The position numbers and the translations under genes were made by a program. The notes under the pieces are model-generated. The model saw nothing but the letters and a program-made list of their open reading frames with translations. It was not told where the DNA came from and did not search any database. This document shows, piece by piece, positions 1 to 6,247 of a stretch of DNA of 7,101 nt (position 1 is the first letter of the stretch; each line of letters starts with the position of its first letter). The stretch comes from Alphaproteobacteria bacterium. GTDB lineage: Bacteria > Pseudomonadota > Alphaproteobacteria > UBA9219. The stretch is taken from assembly GCA_028693775.1 (NCBI GenBank), contig JAQUUS010000085.1:1-7101 (forward strand), written 5' to 3'.

Positions 1-24
1 TATCCCCCAAATCTGCTTGTCCAT
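1..24 (-). CDS. 5' end of a divergent minus-strand gene, product unknown (partial)
   Basis: Reading the minus strand, an ATG at 24-22 opens a frame that runs off the window edge after eight codons, giving MDKQIWGI. The start is chosen because an almost perfect Shine-Dalgarno sequence, GGGAGGTGA, lies four bases upstream. This is the best ribosome binding site in the window, so a real and probably well-translated gene is likely. Eight residues are too few to name a product. The gene is divergent from the XRE-type regulator at 200, an arrangement in which the regulator often controls its neighbour; that link is inference only. Confidence 0.55.
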
Positions 25-28
25 GGTG

Positions 29-37
29 TCACCTCCC
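29..37 (-). promoter_or_regulatory. Strong Shine-Dalgarno site of the divergent gene
   Basis: The minus strand reads GGGAGGTGA, which matches eight of the nine bases complementary to the 16S rRNA tail. It is spaced four bases from the ATG. It fixes the start of the partial minus-strand gene and suggests efficient translation. Confidence 0.6.
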
Positions 38-199
38 TGCCTTTTATATATATGGGCATTTAATAATATCATCAAGTATAATCGACGCGTTATTCATCAA
101 AATAGTATTATAAACTTATCATTGTGCGGGTTTTTACTCTTTTTTATCATTTTTGTTATATATTCAGGCTATCGACACTAACCATTTTGGCTTATTAGC
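38..199. promoter_or_regulatory. AT-rich divergent intergenic region
   Basis: This stretch separates the minus-strand gene from the regulator and is much richer in A and T than the coding sequence around it. It should hold promoters for both directions. A plus-strand TATAAT lies at 77-82, and a minus-strand TATAAT is read from 112 to 107. Neither has a convincing TTGACA-like -35 at 16-18 bases, so both are weak candidates. T-rich runs fill 131-156. No clear Shine-Dalgarno precedes the regulator ATG at 200, which suggests weak translation. Confidence 0.3.
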
Positions 200-856
200 A
201 TGCTTGACCAAAGACAGATACGTGCCGCGCGGGCTTTGTTGGATTGGACGCAAGAAAATCTTGCGGAAAGATCGGGGATTGCGCGCGCGACGATTAAGAA
301 TGTCGAAAGCGGTCTTACGCTGCCGAGGCTTGAGACGGCCAATGCGCTTCAATCGGCTTTCGAAGATGCAGGAGTTGAATTTCTTCCGAGCTCCGGCGTT
401 CGGATGAAAGACCGGATGATCGACGTTTTGGAAGGGCCGGATGCTTATCGCCGGTTGCTGGAAGACGTTTTTACCACCGCGCGCGATTACGAGAGCGACG
501 TTATTGTGGCGCCCGCCGCCGCAAGCCGCGCCGATGCGCTGCTGGGCGTCGATTTCGTTAACGATATTATGGAAAAGCGCAGGGAAGCCGGTATTTCTCA
601 GCGGATGCTTGTCTTCAAAAGTGACGTCCCGGATTTGACGCAACCTCTGGAAACGTTCCGGATTATGCCGGATGCGTATTTCTCACCCTACCCTCTTTAT
701 GTTTATGGGCCGAAAATCGCGCTTGTGTGCATCGAAGATCCGCAAAAGGTCATTATCATCAACGATGCGCGTTTTGCGGAAGCGACGAAGAAGCTGTTTG
801 AATTCATTTGGGACCGGACGGAGATGCCTTCGTATAAGGATATTAAGAAGAAATAG
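200..856 (+). CDS. XRE-family helix-turn-helix regulator with C-terminal sensor-like domain
   Basis: Probable DNA-binding cytoplasmic regulator of 218 residues. Residues 7-60 form a Cro/C1-type HTH: IRAARALLDWTQENLAERSG, then a recognition-helix stretch (ARATIKNVE, 28-36) and the usual ESG turn. This opening is typical of alphaproteobacterial XRE proteins. The rest (about 75-215) is not a second HTH. It is a globular alpha/beta region ending in a YGPKIALVCIEDP / VIIIND / AEATKKLFEFIWD pattern (about 168-205), which recalls the effector domains of TrmB-like and related sensor regulators, where a 'YG-K-AL' strand precedes an 'F..LW' helix. That resemblance is from memory. The tail is lysine-rich. 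The ATG at 200 is the only sensible start, since an in-frame stop lies at 179-181; no good Shine-Dalgarno is visible. Ligand and targets are unknown. The divergent neighbour is a possible target. Confidence 0.8.
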   Translation: MLDQRQIRAARALLDWTQENLAERSGIARATIKNVESGLTLPRLETANALQSAFEDAGVEFLPSSGVRMKDRMIDVLEGPDAYRRLLEDVFTTARDYESDVIVAPAAASRADALLGVDFVNDIMEKRREAGISQRMLVFKSDVPDLTQPLETFRIMPDAYFSPYPLYVYGPKIALVCIEDPQKVIIINDARFAEATKKLFEFIWDRTEMPSYKDIKKK

Positions 857-887
857 GCCGATTTCTTTTGTCGCACGCGAGATAGAA

Positions 888-943
888 GATTCTCATGCCG
901 CGCAGACGCGCGGTTCTGGATTCCGGCTTTCGCCGGGATGACG
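888..943. repeat. Dispersed intergenic two-hairpin repeat, copy 1
   Basis: This 56-base element is nearly identical to the one at 3980-4037. It has two stem-loops: CCGCGC-agac-GCGCGG at 898-913 (perfect 6-bp stem) and ATTCCGGC-tttc-GCCGGGAT (8 pairs, one of them G-T). The second half is the widespread proteobacterial 'GGATTCCGGC...GCCGGGATGACG' repeat, whose complement spuriously translates as VIPAKAGIQ. It lies 31 bases after the regulator stop, so it may end that transcript or stabilise its 3' end, although no U-tract follows. It holds GANTC sites at 888 and 919. Confidence 0.8.
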
Positions 944-972
944 AAGAAAAACAATCGGAAATCAGGGGGTAT

Positions 973-1009
973 ATAAGGGATCTTATAATCCGTCGGTTTA
1001 CCATATGGT
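973..1009 (+). promoter_or_regulatory. Candidate promoter/operator region upstream of divL
   Basis: A consensus -10 hexamer TATAAT occurs at 984-989, about 85-100 bases before the divL start. No good -35 is found at the right spacing, so an activator or an alternative sigma factor would be needed. A small inverted repeat, ATAAG-ggat-CTTAT, overlaps it at 973-986. A perfect 10-bp palindrome, ACCATATGGT, lies at 1000-1009, just downstream of the -10, where a bound protein could block initiation. These elements are seen in sequence; a regulatory role is inference. Confidence 0.3.
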
Positions 1010-1072
1010 GCGAATCTGTGCGATGCCTATTCCCTTATCTTCAAAGATGCTTTATTCAGGACACACATATTC

Positions 1073-3550
1073 TTGCCCAGCGATTCCATGTCCTTACTTG
1101 CTCAAAAATATCTTCCTTATGCGGCCGCTGCTGCCGTTGTCCTTGCCGTTGTCCTTATTCTCGGCCTGAATATGGGCGTTTCGGCGCAAACGCTTGCGTT
1201 TGTCGTTCTTGGCGGCGCGTGCGGGGGGCTTGCTTGTTCGACGGTTGTTTTCGCCCGGCATCTTGCCAAAAGAGATGGCGAAGCAATAAAAATGCAGCAG
1301 CTTGCGGAACGTTTTCAAAGCATTGTGCGCTCGGCCCCCGATTCCTATTGCTTGTTCACGACCCAAGGTATTTTGCGCGAGGCGCCTCGGGCTGCGGCGA
1401 TGTTGGGCGTCGAAAAAGTTTCGCATTTCGAAGACCTTGTTTCCGCTCTTAAAGATCCCGAAGAGTTTGTTTCGGCGTTCCGTAAGATGCAGATGATGGG
1501 CGAAGGCTTTTCGATGGCCGTTGTGGGCGCAAAATCGGATGCGCCGTTTCAGGTTGTCGGCGCCCGGCTGAGAATTGGCAAGGACCTTCCTGAATTGTTT
1601 GATATTCTTTGGTTCTCAAACGGCGCTTCTGCGCCTGCTGTTATGCCGGTGGTTCAAAGCGCGCTTCTTACGAAGCCGGATGCCGTGGTTGAGCGGGTTC
1701 AAATTATTTATGACGGCCTGCCCTTCCAGATGTGGGTGCGCGACGCAGACCTGAACATTATTCGTTGCAATCAGGCGTATGCCAAAAGCCTCGATCTGAC
1801 GGTCGACGATGTGTTGAAGACGCAGCATGAGCTTGCGTCGGCTACGGCTATGGGGGGCAGCGGACGCGCTTTGGCGTCGCAGGCCATGGAAACGGGTGTG
1901 GCTCAGACCGAGCGACGCCATGTTGTCGTGAGTGGGAAAAGGCAGCTTTTAGAGATTACGGAAACGCCCTTTGAAGCCAATGGCATCAAGGGCATTTATG
2001 GCTATGCCGTGAACGTAACGGCGGAAGAAGAGAAAGACGCCGAAGTTGAGCGGCATGCAGCGTCCCAGCGCGAGGTTTTGGAGCGCCTTGGCAGCGCGAT
2101 TGCCATTTATGGGCCAGATACGCGGTTGGAATTTTACAACAGCGCCTATGTCAAGTTGTGGCAGTCTGACGAGGCGTTTTTGGACAACAAGCCGACTTTT
2201 AGCGAGATTATCGAAGATCAGCGCGCGCGGCGCGTCGCTCCGGAACAAGCCGATTTTCAACGCTATAAGCGCGAGCGGTGCGCCCTGTTCACATCCCTTC
2301 TTGAAGCGCACGAAGATCTTATGTGTTTGCCCGACGGGACGACGTTGCGAGTCCTTGTTTCGCCGCATCCAATGGGCGGGTTGATTTTTGTTCACGAAGA
2401 CGTGACGGATAAGTTGGCGCTTGAATCCTCGTATAACACCCTGATTGCTGTTCAGCGCGAGACGCTCGATAATCTGGCCGAGGGAATTGTGGTTTTTGGG
2501 CCGGACGGTAAGGCGAGCCTTTATAATCCGGCGCTTTCAAAGATGTGGGGATTGCCGGACGACTATCTTTCCTCGCATCCGCACGTTACGGATATTCTCG
2601 ATCATACGCAGGATTTGCATTCCTTTGACGGCGATTGGGAGGAGTATAAGAAGAAGGCGACGTCCTATACGCTCGATCGTAATCCGCGCAAGGGACGACA
2701 GAATTTGACCAATGGGACGGTTCTTGATTATGTTGCCGTGCCGTTGCCGGACGGGGCCGTTTTGAATAGCTATCTCGATGTGACCGACTCGATCAAGGCC
2801 GAGCGTGCGCTTCGCGCCAGCAATATGGCTTTGGCGGCGGCGGACAGGTTGAAATCGGAATTTGTAGCGAACGTCTCCTATCAGCTTCGCACGCCAATCA
2901 ATACGATCATGGGGTTCTCGGAAATTCTGACGAACCAGTATTTCGGGTCGTTGAACGACCGCCAGATGGAATATGCCCGCACCATTATGGAAGCGAGCAA
3001 GAAGCTGCTTTTGCTTATCAACGACGTGCTTGATCTTGCGACGATTGAGGCGGGCCGCATGGCCATCGAGCGGTCCTTGGTTTCCGTCGCGGATCTTTTG
3101 AACGTTTCGAAGCAGATGACGGCGGAGTGGGCGCGGCAGCAGTCTTTGGAGATTCTTATTGATTGTCCGACGTCTATCGGCAAGTTTGAGGTCGATCAGC
3201 ATCGCATGAAGCAGGTTCTATTCAACCTCATCAGCAACGCCATTAAATATACCCCTGCGGGCGGACGCATTACGCTTGAGGCGCGCAACACGGGCGACTG
3301 GGTCGTTTTGACGGTCGCGGACACGGGCATCGGCATTCCGGAATCCGATATGGATCGCGTTGTCGGCAAGTTTGAGCGCACGAATGCGCATTTGAAGCAG
3401 TCGGGCGTCGGGCTGGGGCTAAGCTTGGTCAAGAGCTTTATCGAGCTTCATGGCGGGCGTATTGAAATTGCGAGCGTTCCGCATCAAGGCACGCGGGTGA
3501 CGTGTTACATTCCCGTTCGCGCACCGGAGCAAGAGGCGAATGCCGCTTGA
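1073..3550 (+). CDS. divL: DivL-type multi-PAS sensor kinase with tyrosine H-box
   Basis: Membrane-anchored cell-cycle kinase of about 825 residues. Two membrane segments (about 14-32 and 40-61) have a very short loop between them, so sensing is cytoplasmic. Four PAS-like regions follow: degenerate at about 75-190, then about 206-318, 332-445 and 455-578. The kinase core begins near 580. The H-box reads NVSYQLRTP, with Tyr603 where histidine belongs and Gln instead of the next acidic residue. The ATP-binding domain looks intact: N-box around Asn718/Asn722, G1 DTGIGIP (750-756), G2 GVGLGL (778-783). In Caulobacter, DivL (769 residues) has Tyr550 at this place, binds DivK~P and controls CckA and hence CtrA; the same role is inferred here. 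The reading frame can start at TTG 1073 (AGG at 1058-1060) or ATG 1088; ATG would give 820 residues and leaves TM1 intact. A GATTC site lies at 1082-1086. Confidence 0.87.
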   Translation: MPSDSMSLLAQKYLPYAAAAAVVLAVVLILGLNMGVSAQTLAFVVLGGACGGLACSTVVFARHLAKRDGEAIKMQQLAERFQSIVRSAPDSYCLFTTQGILREAPRAAAMLGVEKVSHFEDLVSALKDPEEFVSAFRKMQMMGEGFSMAVVGAKSDAPFQVVGARLRIGKDLPELFDILWFSNGASAPAVMPVVQSALLTKPDAVVERVQIIYDGLPFQMWVRDADLNIIRCNQAYAKSLDLTVDDVLKTQHELASATAMGGSGRALASQAMETGVAQTERRHVVVSGKRQLLEITETPFEANGIKGIYGYAVNVTAEEEKDAEVERHAASQREVLERLGSAIAIYGPDTRLEFYNSAYVKLWQSDEAFLDNKPTFSEIIEDQRARRVAPEQADFQRYKRERCALFTSLLEAHEDLMCLPDGTTLRVLVSPHPMGGLIFVHEDVTDKLALESSYNTLIAVQRETLDNLAEGIVVFGPDGKASLYNPALSKMWGLPDDYLSSHPHVTDILDHTQDLHSFDGDWEEYKKKATSYTLDRNPRKGRQNLTNGTVLDYVAVPLPDGAVLNSYLDVTDSIKAERALRASNMALAAADRLKSEFVANVSYQLRTPINTIMGFSEILTNQYFGSLNDRQMEYARTIMEASKKLLLLINDVLDLATIEAGRMAIERSLVSVADLLNVSKQMTAEWARQQSLEILIDCPTSIGKFEVDQHRMKQVLFNLISNAIKYTPAGGRITLEARNTGDWVVLTVADTGIGIPESDMDRVVGKFERTNAHLKQSGVGLGLSLVKSFIELHGGRIEIASVPHQGTRVTCYIPVRAPEQEANAA

Positions 3551-3968
3551 GATCCTCCCCCTGCCCGATTTGGAGGCGACGCGGGCTTTGGCGCGGCGCT
3601 TTGCGGGCGAGCTTAAAATTGGCGATCTTGTTTTTCTGGAAGGGCCGCTTGGCGCGGGGAAGACGGAATTTGCGCGGGCTTTGCTGAAAGAATTGGGCGT
3701 TGAGGGGGATATTCCGAGCCCTACTTATACCCTTGTGCAAACCTATGAAACGTCTCGGCTTATCGTTTCCCATTTCGATCTTTATCGGTTGAAGGCTCCG
3801 GACGAGTTGGATGAGCTGGGGTGGGAGGATGCTCTGGCGGAGGGGGCGGCCCTGATTGAATGGCCGGAAAAGGCGGGGGGGCGCCTTCCCTTGCCTACGC
3901 TTTCTTTGACTTTTGGTTTGGAGGAAGAGGGGCGGAGGTTTTGTAGCGTTGGGGGCTCGCCTTACTAA
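3540..3968 (+). CDS. tsaE: tRNA threonylcarbamoyladenosine biosynthesis ATPase TsaE
   Basis: TsaE is the P-loop ATPase that drives the TsaB-TsaD-TsaE complex, which transfers threonylcarbamoyl onto A37 of ANN-decoding tRNAs in the cytoplasm. The 142-residue protein has normal family length. It shows Walker A GPLGAGKT (35-42), the SPTY switch motif (60-63), HFDLYRL (78-84), and the GAALIEWPEK block (102-111) typical of the family. It starts with an ATG inside the last codons of divL (11-base overlap), with AGAGG at 3532-3536 only three bases upstream, so translation is probably coupled to divL. The C-terminal tail after about residue 122 is short and poorly conserved. Gene order kinase-tsaE is, from memory, common in alphaproteobacteria. 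The phosphotransferase and nucleotidyltransferase genes that often follow are absent here. Confidence 0.92.
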   Translation: MPLEILPLPDLEATRALARRFAGELKIGDLVFLEGPLGAGKTEFARALLKELGVEGDIPSPTYTLVQTYETSRLIVSHFDLYRLKAPDELDELGWEDALAEGAALIEWPEKAGGRLPLPTLSLTFGLEEEGRRFCSVGGSPY

Positions 3969-3979
3969 GTGCGGCGGGA

Positions 3980-4037
3980 GACTCTCTTGCCGCGCAGACG
4001 CGCGGCTTACTGGATTCCGGCGTGCGCCGGAATGACG
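3980..4037. repeat. Dispersed intergenic two-hairpin repeat, copy 2
   Basis: Second copy of the element at 888-943, starting 12 bases after the tsaE stop. The first stem-loop, CCGCGC-agac-GCGCGG, is unchanged. The second, ATTCCGGC-gtgc-GCCGGAAT (4014-4033), is now perfectly paired, with a different loop, so the stem is kept while the loop varies. GANTC sites sit at 3980 (GACTC) and 4013 (GATTC), at the same places as in copy 1. A further GCGGC...GCCGC pairing (starting at 3971) could form an alternative stem. It may terminate the divL-tsaE transcript. Confidence 0.8.
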
Positions 4038-4060
4038 ATTGTTTATAAGTTACTTCTTGG

Positions 4061-4075
4061 TTAATAATGCATTAA
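4061..4075. promoter_or_regulatory. Candidate CtrA-binding box (TTAA-N7-TTAA)
   Basis: The sequence TTAATAATGCATTAA is an exact match to the TTAA-N7-TTAA spacing of the CtrA box known from Caulobacter and other alphaproteobacteria. The second half-site is followed by T rather than the preferred C. It lies in the only promoter space of the 428-residue gene, about 104 bases before its ATG. A weak TTGCTT (4113-4118) / TACTAT (4135-4140) pair with 16-base spacing lies between, so CtrA could act from upstream as an activator. The match is seen; the function is inferred. AT-rich sequence makes chance matches possible. Confidence 0.4.
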
Positions 4076-4178
4076 TATCAAGTGGATGCGGGGCGTTGTT
4101 CACTTTTCAAATTGCTTTCATCGAAGATTAACGGTACTATGGGATATATATTAGAGGCTTATTTTCAGGGGGATATTT

Positions 4179-5465
4179 ATGGTTGAGGCAAGCCCGCCGA
4201 CTGGCGCTCCGGTAAATGTTGATCCTGCGAAGGAAACAAAGAATCCTGGCGATAATACCGTGCAGACGAAGCTTTTTGGGCAAACGACGCTCACGGGAAG
4301 CACTGTTTATTCTCCTGAGAATAAAGACACTAAGAGCGAGCCTCCGAAAGGGTATGGGACAAAGTTTTACGATGAGCTCGATCGGAGAGAGGCCGAAAAG
4401 AATAAAAATCTGCGTCGAGGTGAAGAAGAGAAGCCGACAGATAACTCGGACATGAATTTTCAGCTTACCATCGATGGCCTTCAGCAATACAATGAATTTA
4501 AGAAGAAAATCGCGGATGGCGATCCGGAAGCGCTGAAAACCCTTGCGGCCCTGAGCGAGCTGAAAAAGCCGCAGAAATCCGATGCTACCTCTGCCGGGCC
4601 GACTATTACGAAGCAGCAGATGCTCGATATTCTAGTTGCCGAGAAGAAAGACGGCAATAATGTTAAGCTTGGAGACCTTCTTACAAAAAAGTATGGCATC
4701 ACAGATCCGGAAGCCGTCACCGAAGGGCGGTGTTTTTTCTGGGTAAGCCGTTACATGAACCGGGAAGGCAAGTACGAAGAGCAGTATGAGCTTCCCGAAG
4801 GCGTTTTGAACAGGCTTGGCGTTGAGCACTACGATCCGAGGCAAACGCCTTCTGGCAACGTGGGCCAGTTTGAGCACAAACGCTGGTGGGGTTTGATTAA
4901 TAAGAATACCTTGAACGAGGTTATTCGGGATAAGCAGAACTTTCTTCCTTATAAAGACGATTTTTACGCGCTGAATAAGTCCAGAGAAGGCGATTATCGG
5001 TATTTCGATCAGGAGACGATTTACATTGCCGTGGGAAGAAAAACGCCAAGCAATCCTTTGGGGTTGCCAGTCGTTGGCTTTCGTCCGGCTCAAGTCGATC
5101 AGGCGACGGGCACTGTCATTGAAAAGGCTCAGTATTCCTTTCATGGATTGAAATTCAGCGACAAGAATCCGGAGCGCACGGCAGATTCTCGAAAGGCCAT
5201 AGAGCTTGGGCTGGATCTATTTATTCTTTCGCATGGGAATGACCCCGCGCAACTGAAAAGGTTCGATTTGGGTGGGACGGATACGAAATTCCACCATGAG
5301 TTTGCCAAGGCTGCTATGGATTATAAAAATGCCGGACAGTTGCCGGATGATTTCAAGTTATATGTTGGCGGCTCGAAATTTGTTTATCAGGGCGATGTGG
5401 ATCCAATTAACAAAAAGAAGGCGGGGCCGCAGGGGAGAACATACAGGCACGGGCCGCCTATCTAA
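4179..5465 (+). CDS. Unrecognised hydrophilic 428-residue protein
   Basis: I do not recognise this family. The ATG is well placed, with CAGGGGGA (4167-4174) four bases upstream. The protein has no signal peptide and no membrane segment. Residues 1-90 are rich in Pro, Thr, Lys, Glu and Asn and probably disordered. A helical, charged section follows (about 95-135), then an apparently folded region (about 145-428) containing aromatic-rich patches such as GRCFFWVSRYMN, FEHKRWWGLIN and QYSFHGLKF. Only one cysteine is evident. The C-terminus is basic (KKKAGPQGRTYRHGPPI). No catalytic motif was identified. It appears to be a single-gene unit, bounded by the repeat and CtrA-like box before it and a hairpin after it. 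By rough hand count, the third codon positions of its first 40 codons are somewhat less GC-rich (21 of 40) than those of the NuoF-like gene (25 of 40). A cytoplasmic structural protein or a leaderless secreted effector are both possible. Confidence 0.75.
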   Translation: MVEASPPTGAPVNVDPAKETKNPGDNTVQTKLFGQTTLTGSTVYSPENKDTKSEPPKGYGTKFYDELDRREAEKNKNLRRGEEEKPTDNSDMNFQLTIDGLQQYNEFKKKIADGDPEALKTLAALSELKKPQKSDATSAGPTITKQQMLDILVAEKKDGNNVKLGDLLTKKYGITDPEAVTEGRCFFWVSRYMNREGKYEEQYELPEGVLNRLGVEHYDPRQTPSGNVGQFEHKRWWGLINKNTLNEVIRDKQNFLPYKDDFYALNKSREGDYRYFDQETIYIAVGRKTPSNPLGLPVVGFRPAQVDQATGTVIEKAQYSFHGLKFSDKNPERTADSRKAIELGLDLFILSHGNDPAQLKRFDLGGTDTKFHHEFAKAAMDYKNAGQLPDDFKLYVGGSKFVYQGDVDPINKKKAGPQGRTYRHGPPI

Positions 5466-5487
5466 TATTTACCATGTTTATCAAGCC

Positions 5488-5512
5488 ATTCATGGTGCGT
5501 TGCACCATGAAT
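5488..5512. terminator. Perfect 11-bp hairpin after the orphan gene
   Basis: ATTCATGGTGC, a GTT loop and GCACCATGAAT form a perfect stem of 11 pairs, starting 23 bases after the stop of the 428-residue gene. The position suits a transcript end. However, the stem is not especially GC-rich and only TTT follows, so it is not a classical Rho-independent terminator. It could instead be an RNA-stabilising hairpin or a dimer operator for the downstream genes, whose ATG is 163 bases away. Confidence 0.5.
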
Positions 5513-5674
5513 TTGGAACTATATTTCTTCCTTGGGCCTTGCCAAGACGCTTTCTTGTGATTAAGCTTCCTTGAAAATTGGTGATGTGTTCATGGGCTTC
5601 AAAATGCTCGCACACCGTTTTTTCGGGAACTAATTACCCGTACCCTTACGCACTACACATATAAAGGCGTTCTA

Positions 5675-6247
5675 ATGCCAGCACAGTCTCACGCAAAGGG
5701 TCATCGGTCGGATAGACTGGGATCCAGAATAAATTCTTTGCAGGACGAAATCGACGATTTGATTGAGGAATGGGGGAAGGAGCGCGACTCGCTGATCCCT
5801 ATTCTTCAGGAAATCCAACGCCGTCATGCCGTTATCAGCAGCTATGCGATGCAGTGCGTCGCGGACGGCCTTGGGATCAGCCCGGCGGAAGTTTATGGCG
5901 TCGTGAGCTTCTATTCGTTCTTAAACGAAAAGTATCATGGCCGTTTTGTCATACGCCTGTGCCGCACGATCAGCTGCGATATGGCGAACAAGGACGCCGT
6001 GGCGCGCCAGCTTCAAAACGATCTGGGCATTACTTTCGGCGAAACTACGCCGGACGGGAAGTTTTCTTTGGAATGGGCGAACTGCCTTGGCATGTGCGAT
6101 CAAGGGCCGGGCATTTTGGTGAATGAGCAGGTCTTTTCGCGCGTGACGCCCGAAATGGTGCACGAAATTATTGAGGCCTGTGAGAAAATCTATGAAAACG
6201 CGCCGCATATCAGCAGCAGCAGAAAGAATAACTCCCATGCAAAATAG
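5675..6247 (+). CDS. NuoE/HoxE-like [2Fe-2S] diaphorase subunit (24-kDa type)
   Basis: Thioredoxin-like [2Fe-2S] subunit of an NADH-oxidising module; it relays or tunes electrons next to the FMN subunit in the cytoplasm. The 190-residue protein has the N-terminal helical bundle (about 36-85; ISPAEVYGVVSFYSFL at 68-83) and all four cluster ligands, Cys96, Cys101, Cys137 and Cys141 (C-x4-C, C-x3-C). The stretch GITFGETTPDGKFSL (118-132) closely recalls the N-terminal domain of Ralstonia HoxF (soluble NAD-linked hydrogenase) more than Complex I NuoE; this comparison is from memory. About 30 N-terminal residues look like a variable extension. AAAGG at 5663-5667, seven bases before the ATG, supports the start. 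It overlaps the next gene by 11 bases. Alternatives are a Complex I NuoE or a formate dehydrogenase gamma subunit; the partner enzyme lies outside the window. Confidence 0.85.
   Translation: MPAQSHAKGHRSDRLGSRINSLQDEIDDLIEEWGKERDSLIPILQEIQRRHAVISSYAMQCVADGLGISPAEVYGVVSFYSFLNEKYHGRFVIRLCRTISCDMANKDAVARQLQNDLGITFGETTPDGKFSLEWANCLGMCDQGPGILVNEQVFSRVTPEMVHEIIEACEKIYENAPHISSSRKNNSHAK

Noticed and set aside
77..82. TATAAT as a firm promoter for the XRE regulator
   Set aside because: The hexamer is exact, but there is no -35 match at 16-18 bases and the region is so AT-rich that chance matches are expected.
164..643. Minus-strand open frame of 159 codons opposite the regulator
   Set aside because: It is antisense to the HTH gene, whose protein has clear family features; this frame has none.
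703..954. Minus-strand frame starting MFFFVIPAKAGIQ
   Set aside because: The VIPAKAGIQ start is the usual spurious translation of the dispersed repeat, not a gene.
857..1072. CRISPR or tandem repeat array suggested by the repeat elements
   Set aside because: There are only two copies, about 3 kb apart, with no spacers; they are dispersed intergenic repeats.
895..1452. Plus-strand frame of 185 codons spanning the repeat and the divL start
   Set aside because: It begins inside the repeat and runs out of frame through divL, with Cys- and Arg-rich shadow composition.
2537..3202. Long minus-strand open frame of 221 codons inside divL
   Set aside because: It is fully antisense to the conserved kinase core, is very rich in Arg and Ile as expected of a shadow frame, and shows no recognisable motif.
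5272..5574. Plus-strand frame of 100 codons running past the orphan gene's stop
   Set aside because: It is mostly an out-of-frame overlap with the orphan gene, then reads through the hairpin; no ribosome binding site or family feature.
5624..5640. CGGG...CCCG inverted repeat before the NuoE-like gene
   Set aside because: Only four continuous pairs with mismatched interior; too short to support as an operator or terminator.
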